From assembly GCA_001603165.1 (NCBI GenBank), contig LVBN01000008.1, forward strand, positions 1 through 35,937: a stretch of DNA of 35,937 bases, read 5' to 3'. Shown one piece after another: positions 1 through 7,185 of the stretch; position 1 is the first letter of the stretch, and every line of letters begins with the position of its first letter. Origin of the DNA: Spirochaetales bacterium Spiro_12 (lineage in GTDB: Bacteria > Spirochaetota > Spirochaetia > Treponematales > Rectinemataceae). The position numbers and the translations under genes were made by a program. Under the pieces are notes generated by a model. That model saw only the letters and a program-made list of their open reading frames with translations. It was not told the DNA's origin and made no database searches.

Positions 1-117
1 AAGGGACCGCAATATTACAGCGCCGAATCGCTGGAACCTTGCGAGCTGAAAAAGGACGTGGGCGCCGACCTGGGGAAATACAACGCCGCCTGGCAGCAGA
101 TAAAAGTGGGGAAATGA
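1..117 (+). CDS. 3' end of an unidentified protein (partial)
   Basis: The window opens inside a reading frame that ends in TGA at 115-117 and leaves 38 residues. The visible tail is hydrophilic and rich in Lys, Gly and Ala, with a Tyr-Tyr pair and a single Cys. I do not recognise a family from so short a piece. A strong intrinsic terminator about 85 bp downstream, in the same orientation, supports a real plus-strand transcript ending here. The start lies outside the window. Confidence 0.55.
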   Translation, partial: KGPQYYSAESLEPCELKKDVGADLGKYNAAWQQIKVGK

Positions 118-202
118 GGGTGTAAAAGGTAAAGATCGAAAGATTTTGAGGATTAGCCTGACGCGCTTCCCGAACTGGAAAGCGTTGGGCTGGAAATAAA
201 CG

Positions 203-237
203 AAGGGCTGCCGAAGGAGGAATCCTCGGCAGCCCTT
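203..237 (+). terminator. Rho-independent terminator of the upstream gene
   Basis: A perfect 12-bp stem (203-214 paired with 226-237) encloses an 11-nt loop, and the right arm runs into a T tract to 240. It ends the plus-strand transcript whose coding part stops at 117. On the minus strand the flank is only moderately U-rich, so it may also weakly stop the transcript that ends with the rhodanese gene at 273. The 118-202 stretch before it shows no convincing gene. Confidence 0.85.
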
Positions 238-272
238 TTTCAATTCGATTTTATTGGATTGAGGAAATTCGG

Positions 273-554
273 TCAAAGTTCCGGTAGATCGTCCAGGCCT
301 CCGGCGTTGGTGACATCGGAAAATCCCATGGTTTTTAAAAGCATAGCTCCCATGGCGCTCCTGGAACCGCTGGCGCAATACAGAAGGACTGGCTTGTCCT
401 TGGGGCCTATTTCGGCGGCCCGCTTCGGTAGTTCGTTGACCGGTATATTGATAGCCTTGGGGTAATGACCATCCTCGAACTCGTCAACGGTGCGCACGTC
501 GACGATAACCGCTCCATCCTTGATCTTTTTTTCCACACTGTTGGCAACACCCAT
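273..554 (-). CDS. Single-domain rhodanese (sulfurtransferase)
   Basis: This small protein of 93 residues is a stand-alone rhodanese domain of GlpE/PspE size. It has the N-terminal DVRTVDEFEDGH motif and an active-site loop CASGSRS with the persulfide-forming Cys at about residue 60. Such proteins carry sulfane sulfur between donor and acceptor thiols in the cytoplasm, and no signal peptide is visible. The ATG at 554 is preferred over a TTG two codons upstream: AGGAG sits 6 nt from the ATG but directly abuts the TTG. It follows the CoA-disulfide-reductase-like gene on the same strand after 72 bp containing only a short GC hairpin (606-620), so they are probably co-transcribed. The pairing matters because the rhodanese domain fused to that flavoprotein has lost its cysteine. 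Confidence 0.9.
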   Translation of the reverse strand: MGVANSVEKKIKDGAVIVDVRTVDEFEDGHYPKAINIPVNELPKRAAEIGPKDKPVLLYCASGSRSAMGAMLLKTMGFSDVTNAGGLDDLPEL

Positions 555-626
555 ATGCAACTCCTGATTTTGTCTATGCCGTCCGCTGGGAAATTCCTAC
601 AGAGTCCCGCTGGCGGCGGGGAATCT

Positions 627-2303
627 TTATTCGCCTTCCACTTCCTTAAAGCCGCCGAACAAACGCATGCTCTTCATCCCGCCGGTAACGTAGGCGAGCC
701 TTTCGAATCCGTTCTGCCGTAAAATGCGGGAAGCTATATGCCCTTCGAAGCCGTTGACGGAGAATATCAGAATCCGCTTTTCCCTGGGCAGCTGCGAAAT
801 CCTATCCCTGAGTTCGTCCAGGGGGATGTTGACCGAGCTGGTGACATGAGCCCTGCAGTATTCGCCGAAGGTTCTCACGTCCAGGAAGTATGGGGACCCC
901 ATCGTTGAAGTATCTGTCCCAAAGGCGGCCAGAGCCGCGGCCTCGCCGGGGCTCATGAAGGGGGAATAGCCCGAAAGGTCGTTCTGGGCGGCAAAGGCGG
1001 CCATCTGCAGAGGATCGTTGGCGCTGGAATAGGGGGGGGCGTAGGCCAGGTCGAGCTCCGCCAGATCCGAGAGCTTCATTTTGGCGGCGATCGCCACCGC
1101 GAGGACATCGATGCGTTTTTCCACCCCCGCTTCGCCGAAGGCCTGGGCCCCCAGCAGTCTGCCTTCCTGGTCGTAGACCAACTTGATGGAAAGCTCTTTG
1201 GAGCCGGGGTAATACCCGGCATGATGCCCCTTATGGACATGGACCGCCCTGACTTTGAGGCCCGAGGCGAGGGCCGCCTTTTCGGAAAGCCCTGTCTGGG
1301 CGAAGGTATGCTCCATGGCTTTGAACACCGAAGTGCCCAGGGCGCCGGCATAGCGCATGGAGCCTCCCAGGGCGTTGGTGGCTGCGATGCGGCCTTGGCG
1401 ATTGGCGGGCCCCGCCAGGGGGATGCGCGTCTTGGCGCCATCGGCCCTTCTGGTCAGTTCGATCATGTCGCCGGCGGCGAAAATCGAAGGATCGCTGGTT
1501 CTCAAATACTCATCCACCTCCAAGCCCCCGGATTTTCCTATGAGAAGATTCGCGGATTTGGCTAGCTCCAGGTTGGGGCGAACGCCGGCGGACATGAGAA
1601 CCAGGCCGGCTTTCACCCTCCTGCCGTCGCTGAGTTCCACCTCCCGTGCCGGATAATCGATCCTGGAGAGGGAGCGTTTGGTATAAATAGAGGCTCCCGC
1701 GGATTCGAAAGCCTGGGCGATAAGGCTTCCGAACTCGGGATCGGCGGGGGGCATGAGCTGATCTGTGAGTTCGACGATCGAGGTCGCCAGTCCGCGCTTG
1801 ATGAAGGCTTCGGCCGTTTCCAGGCCGATGAAGCCTCCCCCCACCACCACGGCGGATTCTACGTTATTGTCTTTTATGTAGTTATTTATGGCGTCCATGT
1901 CCGGGATTGTCCAAAGCCGGAACACATTGGGAAAGTCAATCCCTTCCACCGGGGGCACGAAGGGGCTGCCGCCCTGGGCGAGGATGAGGGCATCGTAGGG
2001 GAGGTTGCTTTCACCCTCGGGAGATCTGAGCTTGAGGAGCTTCGAATCCCTATCGATGGCGACAGCCTCGGTTTTGAGGAGTACCTTGACCCGATAGCGG
2101 GAGAAAAACCCCTCCGGCGTTTGGAGGATGAGGGAGCTTCGTTTTTGAATATCCCCCGAGAGCCTATAGGGCAAGCCGCAATTTGCGAAGGACACATAGG
2201 GGCCTCTCTCGACTATCGTGATCTCCGCGTTTTCGTCCAGTCTTCGGGCACGGGCCGCCGCGGTGGCCCCGGCGGCCACACCGCCTACAATTACCAATTT
2301 CAT
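627..2303 (-). CDS. CoA-disulfide reductase-like flavoprotein with C-terminal rhodanese domain
   Basis: This is a FAD- and NAD(P)H-dependent disulfide oxidoreductase of the CoADR/NADH oxidase family, 558 residues. The N-terminal FAD motif is GGVAAGATAAA. The redox cysteine is Cys42 in SFANCGLPY, the single Cys that forms a mixed disulfide with CoA in this family. A second Rossmann motif, VVVGGGFIGLE, binds NAD(P)H, and IFAAGD is the second FAD contact. A rhodanese-like domain follows at about 460-555, the CoADR-RHD architecture linked to CoA-persulfide or polysulfide reduction. The active loop of that domain reads SVNGFEG where CxxGxRS is expected, so Ser515 replaces the catalytic Cys and the domain should be inert. 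The start at 2303 is chosen because AGGAG lies 9 nt upstream and the FAD motif begins at once; a longer frame to 2381 would read through the promoter. It probably forms an operon with the downstream free rhodanese. Confidence 0.88.
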   Translation of the reverse strand: MKLVIVGGVAAGATAAARARRLDENAEITIVERGPYVSFANCGLPYRLSGDIQKRSSLILQTPEGFFSRYRVKVLLKTEAVAIDRDSKLLKLRSPEGESNLPYDALILAQGGSPFVPPVEGIDFPNVFRLWTIPDMDAINNYIKDNNVESAVVVGGGFIGLETAEAFIKRGLATSIVELTDQLMPPADPEFGSLIAQAFESAGASIYTKRSLSRIDYPAREVELSDGRRVKAGLVLMSAGVRPNLELAKSANLLIGKSGGLEVDEYLRTSDPSIFAAGDMIELTRRADGAKTRIPLAGPANRQGRIAATNALGGSMRYAGALGTSVFKAMEHTFAQTGLSEKAALASGLKVRAVHVHKGHHAGYYPGSKELSIKLVYDQEGRLLGAQAFGEAGVEKRIDVLAVAIAAKMKLSDLAELDLAYAPPYSSANDPLQMAAFAAQNDLSGYSPFMSPGEAAALAAFGTDTSTMGSPYFLDVRTFGEYCRAHVTSSVNIPLDELRDRISQLPREKRILIFSVNGFEGHIASRILRQNGFERLAYVTGGMKSMRLFGGFKEVEGE

Positions 2304-2327
2304 GTTTCTGTTCTCCTGAATATATGA

Positions 2328-2356
2328 AAAATATAATATAAGTCGAATCCTGTCAA
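2328..2356 (-). promoter_or_regulatory. Sigma-70-type promoter for the flavoprotein-rhodanese pair
   Basis: Read on the minus strand there is a perfect -35 TTGACA (2356-2351), a 17-nt spacer and a -10 TATTTT (2333-2328). An overlapping TATATT gives a 15-nt spacer. Transcription would begin near 2321, leaving a leader of about 18 nt that includes the AGGAG of the gene starting at 2303. The surrounding AT-rich stretch stands out from the GC-rich genes. Confidence 0.6.
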
Positions 2357-2396
2357 TCCGAGTGTTTTTCCGCTTTTCCAAGGGAGGCGAAAGGTC

Positions 2397-2426
2397 TTGT
2401 TAGGAACGCTGTCCGCCTATTATACT
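2397..2426 (+). promoter_or_regulatory. Promoter abutting the aminotransferase start (leaderless arrangement)
   Basis: TTGTTA (2397-2402), an 18-nt spacer and TATACT (2421-2426) form a good sigma-70 promoter. Only 8 nt separate the -10 from the ATG at 2435, so the expected transcription start falls on or just before the start codon. No Shine-Dalgarno sequence is present. The simplest reading is a leaderless mRNA. It lies back to back with the minus-strand promoter at 2328-2356. Confidence 0.55.
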
Positions 2427-2434
2427 ACGCCGAA

Positions 2435-3646
2435 ATGATTTTTTCCGCTCGAATCGATTTTGCCCCTGCCAGGAATTCCCTCGATCTGGAGCGGGAGTCC
2501 CTTCGCGCAAAAGGCTCGGCGTTTTTCGACCTGTCTCAATCCAATCCAACCAAGGTGGGATTAGGCTTTGAAACGGATCGCATAACCAGGGCCTTCGCGA
2601 ATCAGGCCAATGCCCTATACTATCCCGAACCTAAGGGCTTGGCAAACGCCCGAAGAGCCATCGCCGAGCATTTCCCTCCCGGAAGGGGCGAATTTCCAAA
2701 CGTCGATCCCGAGCGCTTTCTTCTCTGCGCCTCGACCTCGGAAGCTTATTCCTATCTTTTCAAGCTTCTCTGCAACCCCGGGGATAGTATTTTGATCCCC
2801 CGGCCGGGATACCCACTTTTCGATCAGTTGGCGGCCTTGGAATCGGTCGCCACCATACCCTATCGACTCGAATACTCCCATCCTTCGGGATGGACCATCG
2901 ACATCGATTCGATAACCCAGGCGCTGGCGGGCAAGGGCGGGGCTTCGCCGAAGGCGATCGTGCTTATCAATCCGAACAACCCCACCGGATCCTATATCCA
3001 CAGGGAGGAGTTGTCCCGGATAGCCGGGCTCTGCGCCGAGCGCTCGATCCCCATCATCGCCGACGAGGTCTTTTATGGCTACGACCTGGAGGCCCGGGAG
3101 GATCGGCGTTCTCTTTTCGGCTTCGAAGAATGCCTGACCTTTACGTTGGACGGTTTTTCCAAACGTCTCTGCCTTCCCCAGCTTAAGCTTGGCTGGATCT
3201 ACGTCTCCGGTCCGGAGAACGAGGCTCGAAAGGCCATGGAAGCCCTGGAGCTCGTCGCGGACAGTTTTCTCTCCGCCGGCGCCCCTGTCATGAACGCCGC
3301 CGCCGAATTGCTGGAAGGGGAAAGGGAACTTAGAGCTTTGGTCAAGGCACGGATGGCCAAGGTTCTTTCGGTATACCGTTCCGTGTTGGAAGATGAAACT
3401 TCGGTTCATCGCCTTCTTCGCTGCGAAGGAGGATGGACTGCCTTGGTTCAAAGTCCGCGGTACGCTGAGGAGGAGTCCCTGTCCCGGGAATTGTTGCGGC
3501 GGGAAGGGCTCTATGTCCATCCCGGCTTTTTCTTCGATATGGAAAAGGAGGCTTTTTTCGCCTTCAGCTTGATAATAAGACCCGAGGAAGCCCGCGCCGC
3601 GGCGGAAAAATTCAGGTCCTTCTTCGATCGCTACGATGGTAATTGA
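2435..3646 (+). CDS. PLP-dependent class I/II aminotransferase
   Basis: This fold-type I aminotransferase of 403 residues resembles the aspartate/alanine/LL-DAP aminotransferase group. Visible landmarks are NPNNPTGSY in the large domain, ADEVFYGY (the Asp that holds the pyridine nitrogen), and DGFSKRLCLPQLKLGW, whose FSK lysine should form the Schiff base. It transfers amino groups between an amino acid and a 2-oxo acid in the cytoplasm; the substrate cannot be read from sequence. It stands alone, diverging from the flavoprotein gene and ending in a strong hairpin. The start has no ribosome binding site and sits 8 nt after a -10 hexamer. An in-frame methionine much further in would delete conserved N-terminal sequence, so the first ATG is kept. 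Confidence 0.85.
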   Translation: MIFSARIDFAPARNSLDLERESLRAKGSAFFDLSQSNPTKVGLGFETDRITRAFANQANALYYPEPKGLANARRAIAEHFPPGRGEFPNVDPERFLLCASTSEAYSYLFKLLCNPGDSILIPRPGYPLFDQLAALESVATIPYRLEYSHPSGWTIDIDSITQALAGKGGASPKAIVLINPNNPTGSYIHREELSRIAGLCAERSIPIIADEVFYGYDLEAREDRRSLFGFEECLTFTLDGFSKRLCLPQLKLGWIYVSGPENEARKAMEALELVADSFLSAGAPVMNAAAELLEGERELRALVKARMAKVLSVYRSVLEDETSVHRLLRCEGGWTALVQSPRYAEEESLSRELLRREGLYVHPGFFFDMEKEAFFAFSLIIRPEEARAAAEKFRSFFDRYDGN

Positions 3647-3682
3647 GCCACTTTAAAAAGTCTGCTACTTTTTGAAAGTGGC
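3647..3682 (+). terminator. Hairpin terminator after the aminotransferase
   Basis: Immediately after the TGA, 3647-3654 pairs with 3675-3682 (8 bp), and AAAAAG 3655-3660 pairs with CTTTTT 3668-3673. This gives a 14-bp stem with a single-base bulge and a 7-nt loop. The right arm is followed by TTT. The T tract is short, so it may act as a terminator or as a 3'-end stabiliser. Confidence 0.6.
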
Positions 3683-3766
3683 TTTGCGGTTCCGTTTGTT
3701 TTCATGCTGGAAACTTGAAAACCGGCGAAGCGCAGGAATTTTTAAGGCAGCTTTTTCGAAACTCGC

Positions 3767-3793
3767 TTGAGTTTTAAAAAAGCCTCATATAAT
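3767..3793 (+). promoter_or_regulatory. Candidate promoter of the folD operon
   Basis: A perfect TATAAT lies at 3788-3793 with TTGAGT at 3767-3772 (15-nt spacer; CTTGAG gives 16). A short hairpin, AAACTC/GAGTTT at 3759-3774, overlaps the -35. The -10 ends only 12 nt before the folD ATG and directly abuts the AAGGAG at 3794-3799, so a start at the usual distance would truncate the Shine-Dalgarno region. The true promoter may therefore be further upstream, in 3683-3760. Confidence 0.4.
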
Positions 3794-3805
3794 AAGGAGA
3801 TAGCC

Positions 3806-4681
3806 ATGTCAGCAAAGATCATCGACGGAAAGGAAATCGCCAAGGAAATCAGGGCGGAGATCAAGGAAAAGGTGGCCGCCCTTGTCGCCAGGGGAGTGAG
3901 GCCCGGATTGGGGGTTATTCTCGTCGGCGAAGACCCGGCTTCGGTTTCTTACGTCACCGGCAAGGAAAAGGCGTTGGCCGAGGCAGGCATGGCCAGTTTC
4001 GGTCGTCATCTTCCCGCCGAAACCAGCCAGGAGGAACTGCTGGCGCTGGTCAGGGCGTACAACGAGGATCCCCGGATCCACGGCATTCTCGTCCAGCTCC
4101 CCTTGCCGAAGCATATCGATGAAAAGGCGGTGATAGCCGCCATATCCCCGGAAAAGGACGTGGATGGCTTTACGCCGATCAACGTGGGCAGGATGCTCCT
4201 GGAAGAGCCCTGCTACCTTCCCTGCACGCCTAACGGCGTCATAGAGCTGATCCGCCGGAGCGGGGTGGAGACCAAGGGGAGGCATGCCGTGGTCGTGGGC
4301 AGATCCAATATCGTCGGCAAGCCGCTGATCAATCTTCTCATCCGCAAATCCATCAACGCCACGGTGACCCTCTGCCATACCGGCACCAAGGATCTGGCCT
4401 CCTACTGCAAAAGGGCGGACATTCTCATAGCCTGCGCGGGCAGGGCTGGTCTTATCGGCGGCGACATGATCAAACCGGGAGCCTGTGTCATCGACGTTGG
4501 GGTTAACCGCGTCGAAGATCCCAGCGCCGCGAAGGGTTTCCGCCTTAAGGGCGACGTGGATTTTGAATCCGCCTCCCAGGTGGCCGGCTGGATCACCCCC
4601 GTGCCCGGCGGGGTCGGACCCATGACAATCACCATGCTTTTGGCCAATACCGTCGAAGCTGCCGCCCGTCGGTCCAGCTAG
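3806..4681 (+). CDS. folD: Methylenetetrahydrofolate dehydrogenase / methenyltetrahydrofolate cyclohydrolase
   Basis: This bifunctional cytoplasmic enzyme interconverts 5,10-methylene-, 5,10-methenyl- and 10-formyl-tetrahydrofolate, usually with NADP+. The 291 residues match the family length. Visible motifs are YVTGK (catalytic Tyr49 and Lys53), [30 protein letters not shown], the Rossmann motif [12 protein letters not shown] and [15 protein letters not shown] near the C-terminus. The ATG at 3806 has AAGGAG 6 nt upstream; a longer frame from 3767 adds only an unconserved tail. It heads a plus-strand operon with folE2 16 nt downstream, so de novo folate synthesis and one-carbon use are linked. 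Confidence 0.97.
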   Translation: MSAKIIDGKEIAKEIRAEIKEKVAALVARGVRPGLGVILVGEDPASVSYVTGKEKALAEAGMASFGRHLPAETSQEELLALVRAYNEDPRIHGILVQLPLPKHIDEKAVIAAISPEKDVDGFTPINVGRMLLEEPCYLPCTPNGVIELIRRSGVETKGRHAVVVGRSNIVGKPLINLLIRKSINATVTLCHTGTKDLASYCKRADILIACAGRAGLIGGDMIKPGACVIDVGVNRVEDPSAAKGFRLKGDVDFESASQVAGWITPVPGGVGPMTITMLLANTVEAAARRSS

Positions 4682-4697
4682 GCGGCCCGGAGATATC

Positions 4698-5465
4698 ATG
4701 CTCGATGTACAGTCCATGAGGGATGAGCGGCGGATCGCCATTCAAAAGGTGGGCGTCAAAGGGGTGCGTTACCCCATAGCGCTCAAGGACAAGGCCGCTC
4801 GCATTCAACAGACCACGGCGGTGGTAAACCTTTACGCGGATCTTCCCCATCACTTCAAGGGCACTCACATGAGCCGCTTTATCGAGGTGTTCGAAGAATA
4901 CCGCCATGATCTGTCGATGCCCAATTTCCTGAAAATGCTGGATACGATCCGGAGCGGACTGGATGCCGCCACCGCCTACTCGGATCTTCATTTCCCCTAT
5001 TTTATGCAGAAGACCGCGCCGGTTTCGGGTCAGAAATCGATTATGAGCTACGATTGTTCCTACGAAGGCAGGGTATCCAAGGAAAGCCAGTCCTTCGTCG
5101 TGGGGGTAGGGGTGCCGGTGCAGACCGTCTGCCCCTGCTCCAAGGCTATCTCCGACAGGGGGGCCCATAATCAGAGGGGATTGGTCACGCTCAAGGTCGA
5201 GTTGGGACCGTTTTTTTGGATCGAGGATATGGTTTCCATCGTGGAAGAATCGGCTTCCAGCGATCTTTTCACCCTCCTCAAGCGGGAAGACGAGAAATTC
5301 ATCACCGAAAAATCCTATAATAGGCCCAGGTTTGTCGAAGATCTCGTGAGGGAAGTATATTTGAAAGTGGATGCCCTTGGAAAATTCTCCAGGTTTTCCG
5401 TGGAAGCCGAAAATTTCGAGAGTATTCACAATCATTCAGCCTACGCCTTCGTGGAAAAGCAGTAA
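4698..5465 (+). CDS. folE2: GTP cyclohydrolase FolE2 (type IB)
   Basis: FolE2 converts GTP to 7,8-dihydroneopterin triphosphate, the first step of folate (and queuosine) synthesis. It replaces the unrelated zinc enzyme FolE1. The 255 residues are of normal FolE2 length. They carry the CPCSKAISDRGAHNQRG segment, which holds the conserved active-site Cys and His, and an N-terminal region with DLPHHFKGTHMSRF typical of the family. GGAG precedes the ATG. FolE2 of some bacteria is controlled by zinc limitation through Zur; no Zur site is evident here because the gene follows folD by 16 nt. The stop codon overlaps the Shine-Dalgarno of the next gene, which implies tight translational linkage. Confidence 0.95.
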   Translation: MLDVQSMRDERRIAIQKVGVKGVRYPIALKDKAARIQQTTAVVNLYADLPHHFKGTHMSRFIEVFEEYRHDLSMPNFLKMLDTIRSGLDAATAYSDLHFPYFMQKTAPVSGQKSIMSYDCSYEGRVSKESQSFVVGVGVPVQTVCPCSKAISDRGAHNQRGLVTLKVELGPFFWIEDMVSIVEESASSDLFTLLKREDEKFITEKSYNRPRFVEDLVREVYLKVDALGKFSRFSVEAENFESIHNHSAYAFVEKQ

Positions 5466-5475
5466 GGAGCTTGTT

Positions 5476-5832
5476 ATGGCCGAGAAATATCCGGTGGAAA
5501 AAAAAGACTTGAGCGATAAGGGCACCAAGGGGATCATGTCCGCCGGCGCGGGCCTGGGCCTTCTGGGCGTCAATGCCCTGCTGGGCGTTCCGGTTTTGGG
5601 CTGGGCGCTTTCGGCGGGCTTGGTCCTTTTGGGCGCCATCGGTCTGTTCGGAAAAACAAAGACCGATAAAACCTCGGGGAGCATCCTCACCGCGGCTGGG
5701 GTGGCAGGCTTGGCGACCATGTTCCTTCCCGGCCTCGCCAGGGGACTTTTGGGCGCCGGGGGCCTGGGGCTTCTCATTTATGGAATCGTCAATATCGGCT
5801 CCTTCCTCTCGGGGCTCAGGCGGAAAAATTAA
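5476..5832 (+). CDS. Small glycine-rich membrane protein of unknown function
   Basis: This protein of 118 residues has a charged, Lys-rich N-terminus of about 18 residues and then three or four hydrophobic Gly/Ala/Leu-rich segments. The segments are separated by a short basic stretch (GKTKTDKTSG), and the protein ends RRKN. No signal peptide, cysteine or catalytic motif is visible, so an integral inner-membrane protein is the best reading. AAGGAG at 5464-5469 overlaps the folE2 stop, which makes 5476 the start and argues that the gene is real and translated. It lies inside a folate and tRNA-modification operon, but nothing in the sequence ties it to either pathway. I do not recognise a family. 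Confidence 0.75.
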   Translation: MAEKYPVEKKDLSDKGTKGIMSAGAGLGLLGVNALLGVPVLGWALSAGLVLLGAIGLFGKTKTDKTSGSILTAAGVAGLATMFLPGLARGLLGAGGLGLLIYGIVNIGSFLSGLRRKN

Positions 5833-5853
5833 TATCCGGAACATATCGAAGGC

Positions 5854-7185
5854 ATGAAATATTTACTCGAAACCTACGGCTGTCAGATGAACAAGGCCGA
5901 ATCGGCGGCGCTGGAAGCCTTGTTCAGGGAACGCTCCTGGTTGCCGGGGACCCTGGAGGATGCGGATCTCGTCCTCATCAATACCTGTACCGTGCGGGCG
6001 ACCGCGGAAAACAGGGCTTGGGGCCGGATAGCCTTTTTCGCGGCGGAGAAGAAAAAGCGAAACTTTTCCTTGGCCGTGCTCGGCTGCATGGCCGAACAGT
6101 ACCATCAGGAGATTCGAAAAAGGGCTCCCGCCGTGGATTATGTTCTGGGCACCTTCCAAAAGCAGGCCATAGGTCTGGTTCTGGACCAGATCGAAAACGG
6201 GAGCGACTTTGATCTGAGGGAGGAGAGCCCCGCCTACGTATTCTCCTCGACACACCACGAGCCCGGGGCGTTCAGGGCCTTCGTTCCCATAATGCACGGC
6301 TGCGATAATTTCTGCAGCTACTGCATCGTCCCCTATGTGCGGGGCAGGGAGGTGTCCAGGGATCCCGAGGCGATTCTCGCCGAACTGGACGCCCTGGCCG
6401 TCGCCGGAGTGCGGGAAGTGACTCTGCTGGGGCAGAATGTCAATTCGTACAGGTGGCGGGGCCCCCAAGGACTATTGGATTTTCCGGCTCTTCTCAGGCT
6501 TATCGCTTCCAGACTGGGCTCAGGGGGCAGGGCTAAGGAAGCGGGAATCGGCTGGATTCGCTTCCTCACCAGTCATCCCAAGGATCTATCCGACGATCTT
6601 ATCGCCGTTCTGGCCTCCGAACCCATTTACTGCCGGCACATACATCTTTGCCTGCAGTCCGGTTCGGATCGAGTTTTGGCCAGGATGAACCGAAAATATA
6701 CGAAGGAGTATTTTTTAGGTCTCGTGGATAAGCTGCGGAAGGCTGTCCCGGGGCTCTCGCTTTCGACGGATATTCTCGTGGGCTTCCCCGGCGAATCCGA
6801 GGAGGACCTGGAGGATACCCTGGAAGTCATGAGAAAGGTGGGTTTTTCTTATTCGTTCATGTACCACTTCAACCCGAGGGAGGGGACTCCCGCGATGAAG
6901 ATGGACGAGAAGGTGCCGGAAAAGACGAAAAAGGCCAGGCTGGCGAAGGTCATCGCCCTGCAGAAGGAGACCACCGAATCGCTGATGAACGTGCGCATAG
7001 GGGCCGTGGACGAAATACTCGTCGAGAGCTTGTCCAAGCGTTCGAAAAAAGAAATCCTGGGAAGGACCGCCCGGGACGAGATGGTGGTGCTTCCCGGCGG
7101 AGTCGGGCAAATCGGTCGATTCATACGGGTGCGTCTAGTCTCCAGATCCGGCAATACCTTCAAGGCGGAAGCGGTGAATGATTAG
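5854..7185 (+). CDS. miaB: tRNA-2-methylthio-N6-dimethylallyladenosine synthase MiaB
   Basis: This radical-SAM methylthiotransferase adds the 2-methylthio group to i6A37 of tRNAs reading UNN codons. The order is an N-terminal UPF0004 domain with three cluster Cys (YGCQMN, INTCTVR, LGCMAEQ), the radical-SAM motif GCDNFCSYC (CxxxCxxC), the radical-SAM barrel, and a TRAM domain near the C-terminus. The 443 residues are of family length. The INTCTVRATAEN and YVRGREVSR signatures fit MiaB better than RimO or MtaB. The Shine-Dalgarno is weak (GAAGG). The enzyme holds two 4Fe-4S clusters, a client type for the Isc-like operon at 31572-33899. Its 3' end overlaps the next gene by 8 nt. Confidence 0.95.
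   Translation: MKYLLETYGCQMNKAESAALEALFRERSWLPGTLEDADLVLINTCTVRATAENRAWGRIAFFAAEKKKRNFSLAVLGCMAEQYHQEIRKRAPAVDYVLGTFQKQAIGLVLDQIENGSDFDLREESPAYVFSSTHHEPGAFRAFVPIMHGCDNFCSYCIVPYVRGREVSRDPEAILAELDALAVAGVREVTLLGQNVNSYRWRGPQGLLDFPALLRLIASRLGSGGRAKEAGIGWIRFLTSHPKDLSDDLIAVLASEPIYCRHIHLCLQSGSDRVLARMNRKYTKEYFLGLVDKLRKAVPGLSLSTDILVGFPGESEEDLEDTLEVMRKVGFSYSFMYHFNPREGTPAMKMDEKVPEKTKKARLAKVIALQKETTESLMNVRIGAVDEILVESLSKRSKKEILGRTARDEMVVLPGGVGQIGRFIRVRLVSRSGNTFKAEAVND

Noticed and set aside
2615-3520. Long open frame (301 aa) on the minus strand opposite the aminotransferase
   Set aside because: It is an antisense shadow of a gene with clear PLP-enzyme motifs. Its translation has no recognisable domain and no ribosome binding site, and it begins inside the coding region.
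3683-3805. Tetrahydrofolate riboswitch upstream of folD
   Set aside because: The leader holds only a short 6-bp hairpin and a possible promoter. The characteristic conserved THF aptamer core is not visible.
3809-5435. Minus-strand open frames of 310 and 268 aa opposite folD and folE2
   Set aside because: Both lie wholly or almost wholly under strongly recognised plus-strand genes, and their compositions are those of complement frames in GC-rich DNA.
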